A DNA stretch of 36,758 nucleotides from Candidatus Yanofskyibacteriota bacterium (GCA_030688685.1 JAUYJF010000002.1:1-36758); one strand, 5' to 3'; positions 10,987 to 19,207 are shown, counted from the first letter of the stretch. Program-made: numbers and translations. Notes: a model not told the origin generated them from the letters alone.

Positions 10987-12240
10987 ATGAATTCGTATCG
11001 TATTCGTCCCATATCCATTTCTCTTTCTCCCAATACTGAGCGGGATGATATTCTGCTTGCTGGAGCATTGCTTTTCCAGCTCTGGCGGTGGAAAAAGGGA
11101 AAAGGAACAGAACTTTTGGAGAAAGAATTCGCAAACCGCGTAGGGATGCGCCACGCCCTCTCTTTTAACAGCGGTAGATCAGCTCTTATGGCGGTTCTTC
11201 ATGCTTTAAACTTTGAAAAGGGAAGCGAGGTGGCATTGCAGGCCTTCACGTGCAACGCGGTTCCTAATCCTGTCCGCTGGTCAGGACTGACGCCTCTCTT
11301 TATTGATTGCGCAAAAGATGATTACAACATGGATGTCCAGGATCTTGAGCGCAAGATTACCCCCCGCACAAAGGCGGTTATCGTGCAGCATACCTTTGGC
11401 ATTCCAGCTGACATGGACGCTATCGCGAAAATATGCGGCGAGAGAAACCTTATTCTCATTGAAGACTGCGCGCACGCTTTGGGAGCAACCTATAAAGGAA
11501 AACCAGTAGGAACAATAGGGGACATCTCTTTCTTTAGTTTTTCGCGGGATAAGGTGATTTCCTCAGTATATGGGGGCATGGTTGCCACAAACAATGAAGC
11601 GTGGGCGGAGCGCGTGAAAGAGTTCCAAGAGCGCGCGGGATACCCGGGGCTCTTCTGGATAAAGCAGCAGCTGCTGCATCCTGTTCTCATGAACACTCTT
11701 GTTCTGCCTTTTTACGGAATCTTTGGAAAGTATATACTGGTGCTCTTTCAGAGTCTTCATCTGTTTTCAAAGGCGGTTCATTGGAAAGAGAAAAAAGGGG
11801 AGAAGCCGGCGTATTTTCCCAAGCGCATGCCCAATGCCCTGGCTGTTCTTGCCCTCCAGCAACTCAAGAAGCTTGAGCGGTTCAACCAGCACAGAAAAGA
11901 GATTGCCGAATTTTATTCGCGGGAGTTACATGATACTCAATACTCAATACCAGATACTAAATACCAAGACGGCAGTATCTTTTTACGTTATCCTGTGCGT
12001 CATGCCCGCGCTCACGAGATTATCCGCAAGGCATGGAAGAAAGGCATACTCTTGGGGGATTGGTACACCACTCCTATAGATCCCCACGACACAAAAGCTG
12101 AATCCTGTGGATATGTTGCTGGTTCGTGTCCTATTGCGGAAGAGCTTTCACAAGAAACGCTCAACCTTCCCACGCACATCCGCATATCCAAAAAAGACGC
12201 GGAGAGGATCATTCAGTTTCTTAGAGCATTCAAAATGTAA
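10987..12240 (+). CDS. DegT/DnrJ/EryC1-type PLP aminotransferase
   Basis: A 417-residue fold-type I PLP enzyme of the family that transaminates nucleotide-linked keto-sugars. Visible features are SFNSGRSAL (PLP phosphate contact), HTFGIPADMDAI, the EDCAHALGATYKG signature, and FSFSRDKVISSVYGG with K189 as the likely Schiff-base lysine. It lies between murF and a FemAB-type gene, which suggests sugar or envelope precursor modification, but the substrate is unknown. A short AT-rich repeat is read in frame at residues 316-327. Start ATG is 4 nt after the murF stop. Confidence 0.88.
   Translation: MNSYRIRPISISLSPNTERDDILLAGALLFQLWRWKKGKGTELLEKEFANRVGMRHALSFNSGRSALMAVLHALNFEKGSEVALQAFTCNAVPNPVRWSGLTPLFIDCAKDDYNMDVQDLERKITPRTKAVIVQHTFGIPADMDAIAKICGERNLILIEDCAHALGATYKGKPVGTIGDISFFSFSRDKVISSVYGGMVATNNEAWAERVKEFQERAGYPGLFWIKQQLLHPVLMNTLVLPFYGIFGKYILVLFQSLHLFSKAVHWKEKKGEKPAYFPKRMPNALAVLALQQLKKLERFNQHRKEIAEFYSRELHDTQYSIPDTKYQDGSIFLRYPVRHARAHEIIRKAWKKGILLGDWYTTPIDPHDTKAESCGYVAGSCPIAEELSQETLNLPTHIRISKKDAERIIQFLRAFKM
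11931..11970 (+). repeat. Degenerate ATACTCA-type tandem repeat inside the DegT-family gene
   Basis: Successive units close to ATACTCA / ATACCA / ATACTAA are repeated about five times and are read as DTQYSIPDTKYQD within the aminotransferase. The base composition differs sharply from the flanks. It lies in a region between two conserved blocks, probably a surface loop. Confidence 0.7.
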
Positions 12241-12336
12241 TTCGCTTGGATCATGGCGGAGGCATTGAAAAAGTGAGGAAAGTGTGGTACGCATATCCTA
12301 GACACAGCGCTTATTTTGGGATTAGGAGGGTAGGGC

Positions 12337-12786
12337 ATGCTGGATCAAGTTGCTATGCCGGCGGAGGGTGCTGAATTTCCCCTAGGTTTCTGCGATAGTT
12401 CTTCTCCTCCTTTCCTGTTTGCCGGATTCAGTTCTCGTGGCTGGAGGTATGTCGGTCCCCCGCCATCGCAGAGGAGGGTAATTAAGGCGAAGCTTGTTCG
12501 CCTCGGCTCCGCGCGAGACCTCAGAGAGGCGAGGCAAATCGCCGACGAGATGGATTATTCCCTCGTGAGCGATCGGGCGCAAGAGCCCTTTACAGCCCTA
12601 TTTCCGCGTCCGGCACAAAAAGGGCTCGTGATCTTTGGCGGCTCTGAGTGGGAAAATGCACTCGGTCGGTTATTTGTGGTTTGTATCCGTGTCTCAGAGG
12701 GCGCATGGAACCTCTTCCTTCGTCCTTCTGACGAGCTCTTCGGTGAATTCTGCCTCTGGATGGCAGGAAAAAAAGAAGGAACATAA
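12337..12786 (+). CDS. Hypothetical protein, orphan single-gene unit 1
   Basis: A 149-residue protein I do not recognise. There is no signal peptide and no clear membrane segment; the middle has an Arg/Lys- and Ala-rich helix-forming stretch (LREARQIADEM), and the C-terminal half alternates hydrophobic strands (GLVIFGGSEW, LFVVCIRV). A perfect AGGAGG (12324-12329) lies 7 nt before the ATG, unusual among the conserved genes here. It sits between the DegT-family and FemAB genes and has its own terminator at 12803-12840. I found no convincing promoter in 12241-12336; TTGAAA (12265) lacks a good partner. Confidence 0.7.
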   Translation: MLDQVAMPAEGAEFPLGFCDSSSPPFLFAGFSSRGWRYVGPPPSQRRVIKAKLVRLGSARDLREARQIADEMDYSLVSDRAQEPFTALFPRPAQKGLVIFGGSEWENALGRLFVVCIRVSEGAWNLFLRPSDELFGEFCLWMAGKKEGT

Positions 12787-12802
12787 ACTCTGACCAAAGA
12801 TT

Positions 12803-12840
12803 CCCTTGGTGAGCTTGCTCACCAAGGGGATTTTCTTTTT
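12803..12840 (+). terminator. Intrinsic terminator after the 12337 gene
   Basis: A stem of about 12 bp, CCCTTGGTGAGC/GCTCACCAAGGG, followed by ATTTTCTTTTT. It separates the murF-side genes from the FemAB/ftsQ genes. Confidence 0.9.
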
Positions 12841-12882
12841 CAGAGCTTCAAAAAGAGGCCGCAAAATGGTATGTGTTAAACA

Positions 12883-13935
12883 ATGGAGATACGGGAGGTT
12901 CCAAACAAAGAAGAATGGGAAGAGTTTCTCGCGGCGTGTAAGGAAAAGACCTTTTTGCAGTCATGGCAATGGGGAGAATTTCAAAACACGATGCGGGGAA
13001 AGGCATGGTATTTCGGAATATATGAAAGAAGCGTTCTTGTTGCCGCGGCTCTTTGTGTTCGGGTGCGGGCAAAGCGCGGATCTTTTCTTTTGTTTCCCCA
13101 TGGTCCTGTAGTCAAAATGCAAAATGCAAATCTCAAAGATCAAAATGACAATGTAAAATTCAAAATTCTTGAGACACTCCTTGAAAAACTCAGAGAAATT
13201 GCAAACAAGGAAGACGTGAACTTTATCCGCGTAAACCCCATATGGGAGCGCAATGAGGAGAACAGCCGTCTCTTTTCTGCTTTTGGATTCAGGAGGGCGC
13301 CTATCCAGATGCACCCTGAGGCCTCATGGAAATTGGATATCTCTCTTTCAGAAGAAGGGTTGCTCTCTGCAATGCGCAAGACAACCAGATACCTGATTCG
13401 CCAAACGCAAAAAAATGAAGATATCCAAATAAGGCAGAGCGCGGATCTCAAAGACGTGGAGGTATTCAGCAAACTCCACGAAAAAGTTTCCGCGCGTCAG
13501 AATTTCGTCCCATTTTCTCTTGAGTACCTCAAGAACGAATTTTCATCTTTTTCAAAAGATAGCAATATTTCCTTGTTTATTGGAACGGTCAAGGGGGAAA
13601 TCGCCGCCATGTCCTTTGTGGTGTTCTGGTCGGGTATCGGGTTTTATCATCATGCCGCGTCTCTTCCAGAGTACGCAAAGCTTTCCATTCCGTATCTGCT
13701 CCAATGGGAAGCGATCCGGGAAGCGAAAAGGAGAGGGTGCGCCCTGTATGATTTCTGGGGGTACGTGGATCCAAAAACCCATCCCAACCATGGCTGGGCC
13801 GGCCCTACGCTCTTTAAGATGGGATTTGGAGGCGCGGCCCATGAATATGTGCATACCCAGGATTTGCCTTTAACCTGGAAGTACTGGCCGACTGCTTTCT
13901 TTGAAGCATTCAGAAAAATGAAAAGGGGATTGTGA
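12883..13935 (+). CDS. FemAB-family peptidyltransferase (peptidoglycan cross-bridge type)
   Basis: A 350-residue protein of the FemA/B/X (lipid II aminoacyltransferase; GNAT-like fold) family, whose known members add amino acids from aminoacyl-tRNA to the stem peptide. Recognisable blocks are FLQSWQWGEFQ (N-terminal), FPHGPVV, the MRKTTRYLIRQ segment, and the C-terminal LLQWEAIREAKRRGCALYDFWG typical of the family. A short repeat is read at residues 77-95. It follows a terminator. TATGTG at 12870-12875, preceded by TGG, ends 7 nt before the ATG and may be a weak extended -10 for leaderless expression. ftsQ follows. Confidence 0.88.
   Translation: MEIREVPNKEEWEEFLAACKEKTFLQSWQWGEFQNTMRGKAWYFGIYERSVLVAAALCVRVRAKRGSFLLFPHGPVVKMQNANLKDQNDNVKFKILETLLEKLREIANKEDVNFIRVNPIWERNEENSRLFSAFGFRRAPIQMHPEASWKLDISLSEEGLLSAMRKTTRYLIRQTQKNEDIQIRQSADLKDVEVFSKLHEKVSARQNFVPFSLEYLKNEFSSFSKDSNISLFIGTVKGEIAAMSFVVFWSGIGFYHHAASLPEYAKLSIPYLLQWEAIREAKRRGCALYDFWGYVDPKTHPNHGWAGPTLFKMGFGGAAHEYVHTQDLPLTWKYWPTAFFEAFRKMKRGL
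13112..13168 (+). repeat. Degenerate CAAAATG-type repeat inside the FemAB-family gene
   Basis: Runs of CAAAATGCAAAATGCAAA, TCAAAGATCAAAATGACAA and AAAATTCAAAATTC form a low-complexity A-rich repeat, read in frame as KMQNANLKDQNDNVKFKI. It lies between the conserved PHGPVV block and the next helix, a variable loop position. Confidence 0.7.
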
Positions 13936-13944
13936 TCCATACCC

Positions 13945-14781
13945 ATGAAAGGAAGTTATAGAAGCCCAAAACGCATACGCAAAAAAAAGAGCGCGGCCAG
14001 CAGATTCATGAAGATCGCGAGAAACCCTTTCGCGTGGGGAGGATTTCTTTTTGTTCTCTGCGGAGTTGGGGTCTGGTATGGGGCGGCTTTCTCTGAGGCG
14101 GCGCAGGTGAAGACTGTTACGGTGTCTGGGGCCGCGACGCTTAAGCAGGAGGAATTGGAGTCTGCTGCCTGGGCTCTTCTCCCTCGGCAGGTTTTATTTG
14201 GAAGAACGGCAAGTATTCTGCTGGTAGACACAGGCGCCGTGCAAGAGGGGATTCTGCGGTATGACCCGATTATCTCGGATGTTACGTTGCGGCGAAGCAT
14301 TTGGGGGCGCGCTCTGCGTTTTCATATTCAAGAAAGAACACAGGAAGCACGGTGGTGTCAGCAGGAATGCTACTCTGTAGACAAACAGGGTGTGGTATTC
14401 CGGGCAACAGCATCCCGCGAGGATCCTATATTGGTGGTTTCTGGAATTGAGCGCGCGGAACTTGGAGCAAGGATCCTTGAGGAGCAGGTCATGGCTCCTC
14501 TTTTGGCATTCTCTGATCTTCTTTCGCATTCTGCCATCTTCCAGACAGAGCTCATTTCCATTGAGTCGCTGGATCCTTCTCAAAGGGAAAAGGCGGTAGC
14601 TCGGAGTTCTGAGGGCTGGGATATTTTCTTTGACCTTGACTCTGACATTGATTGGCAAGCCTCAAAAGCGCTCGCGGTTTTAGAGCATAAAATATCAAAA
14701 GAAGAGCGAAGGCGTCTCCAATATATTGACGTACGGTTTGGCGATCAGGCCTATATGTACCCTGGGGACTTGACAAACTAG
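13945..14781 (+). CDS. ftsQ: FtsQ/DivIB-like cell division protein
   Basis: FtsQ is a bitopic divisome scaffold. The 278-residue protein has a basic cytoplasmic tail (residues 1-28), one membrane anchor (about 29-50), a POTRA-like domain starting at VKTVTVSGAATLKQEEL, and the typical FtsQ extracellular beta region including WCQQECYSVDKQGVVF. Sequence conservation in this family is low, so the call rests on architecture, the POTRA start and the wall-gene neighbourhood. Its last codons overlap a consensus promoter for the next gene. Confidence 0.85.
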   Translation: MKGSYRSPKRIRKKKSAASRFMKIARNPFAWGGFLFVLCGVGVWYGAAFSEAAQVKTVTVSGAATLKQEELESAAWALLPRQVLFGRTASILLVDTGAVQEGILRYDPIISDVTLRRSIWGRALRFHIQERTQEARWCQQECYSVDKQGVVFRATASREDPILVVSGIERAELGARILEEQVMAPLLAFSDLLSHSAIFQTELISIESLDPSQREKAVARSSEGWDIFFDLDSDIDWQASKALAVLEHKISKEERRRLQYIDVRFGDQAYMYPGDLTN

Positions 14782-14798
14782 CAAAAGTATTTTATAAT
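14770..14798 (+). promoter_or_regulatory. Consensus sigma-70-type promoter for the 14829 gene
   Basis: Perfect TTGACA (14770-14775), 17-nt spacer, perfect TATAAT (14793-14798). The -35 box lies inside the end of ftsQ. The predicted start near 14805 gives a leader of about 24 nt. Confidence 0.9.
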
Positions 14799-14828
14799 GC
14801 ACCCAAGATTGCACAATAGGAGGAAGAG

Positions 14829-15248
14829 ATGCCTGAGAGCGCAGTAGACCTTTTCAAGCGGGCAGCCCTAGCGACTGAACAGGAAATCCAGGAGGTCAAG
14901 GGCCAGGAGGATCAGCTCCGGGCGAAGGTCCATAACCTGATCCTCGGGGCGATGGAGGCCGTTCGCCCCTTCATCATGAAGGGGCATATCCAAGACCTCG
15001 GATTCAGCAACCTCACCCTAAGCCCCACAAGAGGGCTACGGAGAAACAATCATGGTGCCTCACAGAAGGACATCCTCCGGAGCATGGGGATACAGGGTCA
15101 TCTGACCCTCCTGAAGGTCCTCCTCCAGTTGTTCAAGGGATATGTGGAGGTATCCAGGGAGAAGGTCACGGCCAGGAGGGCCGAAACAGAGCGGGTCAAG
15201 AACCAGATTGATGAGTTCGCTCGAGAACTCGAGCGACTCGCCAACTAG
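14829..15248 (+). CDS. Hypothetical helical protein, orphan single-gene unit 2
   Basis: A 139-residue protein I do not recognise. It looks soluble and mostly helical, with likely coiled coils at residues 10-45 and 100-139 (VTARRAETERVKNQIDEFAREL). AGGAGG (14818-14823) is 5 nt before the ATG, behind a perfect promoter and in front of a 15-bp hairpin. AGG and GGG-rich codon use differs from the neighbouring housekeeping genes. The strong signals suggest high expression of a small structural or nucleoid-like protein, but this is inference. Confidence 0.75.
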   Translation: MPESAVDLFKRAALATEQEIQEVKGQEDQLRAKVHNLILGAMEAVRPFIMKGHIQDLGFSNLTLSPTRGLRRNNHGASQKDILRSMGIQGHLTLLKVLLQLFKGYVEVSREKVTARRAETERVKNQIDEFARELERLAN

Positions 15249-15253
15249 CAAGG

Positions 15254-15289
15254 GTGCGGAGTGCGGGGCACACACCCCGCACTCCGCAC
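15254..15289 (+). terminator. Perfect 15-bp GC-rich hairpin after the 14829 gene
   Basis: GTGCGGAGTGCGGGG pairs exactly with CCCCGCACTCCGCAC around a 6-nt loop. There is no T-run directly after it; a second weaker hairpin at 15295-15318 is followed by TTTTATTT. It lies between convergent genes and may work in both directions. Confidence 0.75.
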
Positions 15290-15294
15290 TCGCG

Positions 15295-15324
15295 ATAACA
15301 CATTTACAGATGTGTTATTTTATT
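15295..15324 (+). terminator. AT-rich hairpin with T-tract between convergent genes
   Basis: ATAACACAT (15295-15303) pairs with ATGTGTTAT (15310-15318), followed by TTTATTT. It overlaps the stop codon of the minus-strand glycosyltransferase. Confidence 0.55.
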
Positions 15325-17078
15325 TCATAAAGCAAGATAGAGGTGCCGGCCTGGTCTACGGGTTCATGGGCCGAAAGCCAGCCATAGTACGTTGTGTCCT
15401 GGTCATATCCTGGGGCTTGCTTTGAAGATCCTCCCTTCAGCTCATTGAGAGAGATTGCGATCCATCCGCCTTCCTCTTGCGCTTCTTTGCACGTTCTCTG
15501 CTTTTCTTCTCTCTGGTCAGAGCAATTCATTTCAAGGTATTTTTCTCCCAGCCAGTAAGAAGGAGACTCGCCTCCAAAGTAGTGAAGCCGGAGTTTTTCA
15601 ATATTGTGCTCCTCAACTTTTTCCAGGAGGCGGTAGAAATCCTGCCCCCAGTCATAGTTGGAATCCACCGCAACCTCGTGTCCGCTCCGGGTCCCTCCCG
15701 CTGACTCATTGTAGAAGGAAATGAAATGGGGAAAGGCGCTCAGAGAAGAGAACGCGTACCAAGAAAAGAGAAGGGTGGCACCGCCAAAGAATAGTATTCG
15801 CGCGCGCATTCCCTCAAAGAATGGGAAGAGCCGGTTTCCTGCCCAGGCAATCAGCAGGTACGTAAAGGGGAGAACAGGAAGGATATGGCGTACCCCAATG
15901 TTCAGGTTTCCTGAAAGGGTAACTGCCCAGTAGATGGAGATAAAGATTACCGCCCCCCAAATGTCCAAAGGGATATTCCGTATCATGGAACGGAATCGCA
16001 GAAGCGCCAACAGGAGAAGCAGCAGGGTAAGGACGTGAAGAGCAAGAGGAATCTTGGTGAGGTACATGGTGGGGAAATACGAGAGTTTCCCGCCAGAGAA
16101 CACTTCCCCCATAAAGTACGTGGTGTTTCCAAAAGAGCTGCGCTGGCTCGCCATAAGCGCTCCTCTGGCGTATTGGGCAATGGGGCGCAGAAGCGGTTTG
16201 TCTGACATCCAGATTGCCGCTTGTTCTGAGGCGGTTATTTCTCCGGGAGAAAGATCTGCTATGGTGTCCCGCGTTTGGCGCTCTTGGGGATAATTCCAGA
16301 TATGGAACTGATACACCGGCCAGATCACGAGAAAGAGAGCAACGAAGCCTGCTGCCACAGAAAAAGATACGTATTTTGCTGTTTCGCGCCACTGGTTTGA
16401 GAGAAGTATATGGAGGATGGTAAGAATCCCCAGAGAAGGAATGAGAAGGATCATGCTGAATTTCAAGAGAAGAGCTATGCCCAAAGCAAATCCCGCCAGA
16501 AGAACATTCTTTGAAGTGGGGTTTTTCAAGAAAGACACCCAGGCAATGATCGCGAGGACAGCTCCCAGGGCCGCGGGAACATCCGTGGTGACCAGCCGCC
16601 CGTGAGCAAGAAGCGTGGGGGAGAAAGAAAAGAGAAAGAGAGCCGCAAGGGCTGCCTTGTCTCCGGCAATCTTGCGCGTCCAGCAAAAGAGCATCCATCC
16701 GCAGAGGAGAAGGAGCAGGATCATGGGAACTCGCGACCAGAAGATAATCTGTCTCGGGTCGTTCCCGGATTCATAGAGGAACTCGGTTCCCAGGTTGAAC
16801 TGCACCCACCAGGCGGGAGGGTCTTCCTGCTGCCACCATGGGCTTTCTGTTGGGAAGTTGAGATTAAGGAAGAGGAGGGGAAAAGCTGAAATATCTTTCG
16901 CGAGCGGAGGATGTTCAGGATTCACGCGGTAGTCCTGCTGGGTAAGGTACGAGTAGCCGGCCGGGATATGGGCGAGTTCATCAAAGGTAAGGGCGTCCTG
17001 TTTCATGCTCAAGAGCGCGAGAATCCCCATGATTCCCAAAAGCACTCCCGCTGTGATGGATGTCTTATTGAATTTCAT
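15315..17078 (-). CDS. GT39-like membrane glycosyltransferase (PMT/ArnT superfamily)
   Basis: A protein of about 587 residues with roughly ten membrane segments. The first extracytoplasmic loop carries the acidic D-E-L-A-H motif (TFDELAHIPAGYSYL), typical of the catalytic Asp-Glu of GT-C fold enzymes that use polyprenyl-phosphate sugars. The C-terminal globular part includes VAVDSNYDWGQDFYRL. The likely role is transfer of a sugar to protein or glycan outside the membrane. The start is uncertain: ATG at 17078 (overlap 14 nt with the upstream gene) or ATGs at 17102, 17114 or 17141. The acceptor is unknown. Confidence 0.85.
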   Translation of the reverse strand: MKFNKTSITAGVLLGIMGILALLSMKQDALTFDELAHIPAGYSYLTQQDYRVNPEHPPLAKDISAFPLLFLNLNFPTESPWWQQEDPPAWWVQFNLGTEFLYESGNDPRQIIFWSRVPMILLLLLCGWMLFCWTRKIAGDKAALAALFLFSFSPTLLAHGRLVTTDVPAALGAVLAIIAWVSFLKNPTSKNVLLAGFALGIALLLKFSMILLIPSLGILTILHILLSNQWRETAKYVSFSVAAGFVALFLVIWPVYQFHIWNYPQERQTRDTIADLSPGEITASEQAAIWMSDKPLLRPIAQYARGALMASQRSSFGNTTYFMGEVFSGGKLSYFPTMYLTKIPLALHVLTLLLLLLALLRFRSMIRNIPLDIWGAVIFISIYWAVTLSGNLNIGVRHILPVLPFTYLLIAWAGNRLFPFFEGMRARILFFGGATLLFSWYAFSSLSAFPHFISFYNESAGGTRSGHEVAVDSNYDWGQDFYRLLEKVEEHNIEKLRLHYFGGESPSYWLGEKYLEMNCSDQREEKQRTCKEAQEEGGWIAISLNELKGGSSKQAPGYDQDTTYYGWLSAHEPVDQAGTSILLYEIK

Positions 17079-18654
17079 AGATCCAGATTCGTTCTCGTTC
17101 ATGGAGTATTCCATTGGGATACTGTTCTCGCGCAAGAGCAAGGAAACGTGCCTCTTTATTCATGGTAAAGAGAAGATCGCCTGGCATAAATACGGTTGTG
17201 GCAACTTCTTCCGGATGCAAGTAGATGGCTTCCTGCCGATTCTCGGTGTACTGAATGAATCTCGGGACCTCGCGGGGCAAATCTCCTTCTGACATAACCA
17301 CGTACTTTTGGATTTCTTTGGGATAGGAATTAAGTTCATGCCCCACATCCATAAAACGGAGGGTAAAGGACTCTTCCAGCTCAGGGCTTTGCTTCCATAG
17401 AATAAAATAGGAGTGAAAGGAGAGGAGTGTTGTTCCCAGAAGAACAAGGGAAATTGCTCCAGCTTGCATGTATTGCCCGCGGGGAAGCCGCAAAAGAAAC
17501 CGGAAGGAGATAAGCGCGCCAAACCCCGCCAAGAGATACAATGCGGGAATCATGCCAATAACCCGTAAAGCATGCGGGATACCCTCGGAGGTGAGAACTC
17601 CCGGGAGAAGCAAAAAGAAAAGCCAAGCAAGCACGAACGCACCAATAAGGAAGGCGCGGGACGCCTCACCCTGCATTCTGGTTTTCACCAGGACAGCAAA
17701 GGCTTTGATGGTGTTTGCCATAAACGCTCCCAATCCAATAAGGAAGAAAATGCCAACCACGGCCGGGAGCTGAGCCTGGCCCGCAACATTGTGGCGCCAA
17801 TTCTGGTCTCCCGCGATATTGAACATCGCAAGGTGTTTGAGGGTGCTTTCCCCAAGGGCCTTCAAAGGCTGTTCCTGCGCGAATACGGAAATACCGCTTG
17901 CCCGGAAGAGAAAGTCTTCGGGAGTATTCAAGAAGTGCCAAAGAATAGGGGATGCTGAGAGAAGCGCGAAGAGAGAAAACGCGCTTGCTTTGAAAAGGAA
18001 CTCCTTTCCCCAACGCTCTTTTATCGCGAGGATAAGCCAGAGAAGGAGGGCGAGGGCTACGGCGAGAGCGCCGAGCCGAAAACTGATATACGTGTGGAAT
18101 CCCAGTCCAAAGATGAGCCCCGCGAGAATAAAGTCTAGAATTTTCTTTGTGCGCATTCCCCGGAATAGGAAGTAGGAGGAGAACACAAGAACAAGAGGAA
18201 GAAGAATAGCCCGGAACCCTATTCTGCTGAACATAATATGCCATACGGAAACCGCGAGGAAGAATGAAGACAAGAGAGCGATCTTTGCGGCATGTATTCG
18301 CGTAGCGGCAATCTGTCCAAAGAGCTCGCGAGTAAGCAGGAACTGCCCCAGCACCGTAAGGATTCCTATGAGAGCGGGAACAATCTTAAAGGCCCAAACG
18401 CTGACGCCAAACAATCCAAACGCGAAGGAAATAAGGAGAAAGAAGAATCCCTCTCTTCCGTGATTCTCAGGATAAAACACCTGAAACTCTCCGGTTTGTA
18501 AAATCTCCACCGCCGTGGTGGCGTTAATGGCTTCATCCGGCCAAAGTCCGGGAGGAAGCGTGTCTAATTGCCAAAGACGAAAGAAGGACGCAAGCAGGAG
18601 AATACCCAGAAGAGCAAAGAGAACGCCCTTTGATTTCACCATGTTTGAAAGCAT
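17065..18654 (-). CDS. GT39/ArnT-like membrane glycosyltransferase
   Basis: A 529-residue protein with about ten to twelve membrane segments and a W-P-D-E-A motif (LWPDEAINATTAVEIL) in the first outer loop, as in the dolichyl/undecaprenyl-phosphate-sugar transferases. The loop segment GREGFFFLLISFAFGLFG also fits this family. It is first of a two-gene minus-strand operon with the next glycosyltransferase overlapping its end. ATG 18654 lies 6 nt after an extended -10, suggesting leaderless expression; a second ATG at 18642 is possible. The substrate is unknown. Confidence 0.87.
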   Translation of the reverse strand: MLSNMVKSKGVLFALLGILLLASFFRLWQLDTLPPGLWPDEAINATTAVEILQTGEFQVFYPENHGREGFFFLLISFAFGLFGVSVWAFKIVPALIGILTVLGQFLLTRELFGQIAATRIHAAKIALLSSFFLAVSVWHIMFSRIGFRAILLPLVLVFSSYFLFRGMRTKKILDFILAGLIFGLGFHTYISFRLGALAVALALLLWLILAIKERWGKEFLFKASAFSLFALLSASPILWHFLNTPEDFLFRASGISVFAQEQPLKALGESTLKHLAMFNIAGDQNWRHNVAGQAQLPAVVGIFFLIGLGAFMANTIKAFAVLVKTRMQGEASRAFLIGAFVLAWLFFLLLPGVLTSEGIPHALRVIGMIPALYLLAGFGALISFRFLLRLPRGQYMQAGAISLVLLGTTLLSFHSYFILWKQSPELEESFTLRFMDVGHELNSYPKEIQKYVVMSEGDLPREVPRFIQYTENRQEAIYLHPEEVATTVFMPGDLLFTMNKEARFLALAREQYPNGILHERERIWIYEIQ

Positions 18655-18660
18655 TCCAGA

Positions 18661-18669
18661 ATTGTACCA
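18661..18669 (-). promoter_or_regulatory. Extended -10 promoter of the glycosyltransferase operon
   Basis: Read on the minus strand: TGG-TACAAT, ending 6 nt before the ATG at 18654. No strong -35 is seen, as expected for an extended -10 promoter. Confidence 0.5.
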
Positions 18670-18732
18670 GATTATTTTGCAAGTTTCTAATTAGCTTTTT
18701 GGTTTCCCCTCATATCTCTGTAACAAGAAACA

Positions 18733-18760
18733 TTGACAAAATAGTTTTATAATGTATAAT
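18733..18760 (+). promoter_or_regulatory. Consensus sigma-70-type promoter for the 18790 gene
   Basis: Perfect TTGACA (18733-18738), 16-nt spacer, perfect TATAAT (18755-18760). Predicted leader of about 23 nt. Confidence 0.9.
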
Positions 18761-18789
18761 ACATTTAGAGTTTGCCAGGAGTAGTAGAA

Positions 18790-19128
18790 GTGAAAAAGCT
18801 CTTTGTTTCTGTAGTGATCGCGACCCTGGTCGCGGCAACGATGATAGGCAGGGTGCCTCCTGTAGATACTCGTGATGGGTCTGTCAACTTCTCGTATTAC
18901 CTTATTGAGGTGAAACGGGGGGAGACAGAGGGAGAAATACTGGTAAGCATGCCTCCGGGTGTGCATATCAGTGGATCTGCGGGGTTTTCTTCCGTGGCAG
19001 CTGGACTAGCAATCTTGCCAATCAAGGCTGACACTGGGGTACTTTGGTTACATGCCCCTAAGGGCATGGAATTTCAACCGGGCGTGTTTCCAAGTACTAC
19101 GCAGTATGCCATGCAGCAACTCAGATAG
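18790..19128 (+). CDS. Hypothetical secreted or membrane-anchored small protein, orphan unit 3
   Basis: A 112-residue protein I do not recognise. The GTG start at 18790 is chosen because AGGAG (18777-18781) is 8 nt upstream; the frame is open back to a TTG at 18772. The N-terminus (KKLFVSVVIATLVAATMIG) is a basic-hydrophobic signal peptide or anchor. The rest is predicted beta-rich and Gly-rich, with no cysteines. A perfect promoter and two downstream hairpins make it an isolated unit. Export is likely; function is unknown. Confidence 0.72.
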   Translation: MKKLFVSVVIATLVAATMIGRVPPVDTRDGSVNFSYYLIEVKRGETEGEILVSMPPGVHISGSAGFSSVAAGLAILPIKADTGVLWLHAPKGMEFQPGVFPSTTQYAMQQLR

Positions 19129-19135
19129 AGAAAAG

Positions 19136-19164
19136 GGGCGAGGGAGATATGAACTCCCTCGCCC
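19136..19164 (+). terminator. GC-rich hairpin after the 18790 gene
   Basis: GGGCGAGGGAG pairs with CTCCCTCGCCC (11 bp) around a 7-nt loop, without a T-run. It precedes the CIRCE-like hairpin, which does have one. Confidence 0.6.
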
Positions 19165-19173
19165 TGAACAGTA

Positions 19174-19207
19174 TTAGCAGTCAACCCCATTGACTGCTAG
19201 TTTTTTT
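19174..19207 (+). promoter_or_regulatory. CIRCE-like HrcA operator that also resembles an intrinsic terminator
   Basis: TTAGCAGTC-N9-GACTGCTAG (19174-19200) matches the CIRCE consensus TTAGCACTC-N9-GAGTGCTAA at 15 of 18 arm positions with exactly the 9-nt spacer. The changed bases at arm position 7 are complementary, so the repeat stays symmetric. As RNA it is a 10-bp hairpin followed directly by seven T residues. It lies just before hrcA, and its right arm overlaps the probable -35 box. HrcA binding is inferred, not shown. Confidence 0.78.
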
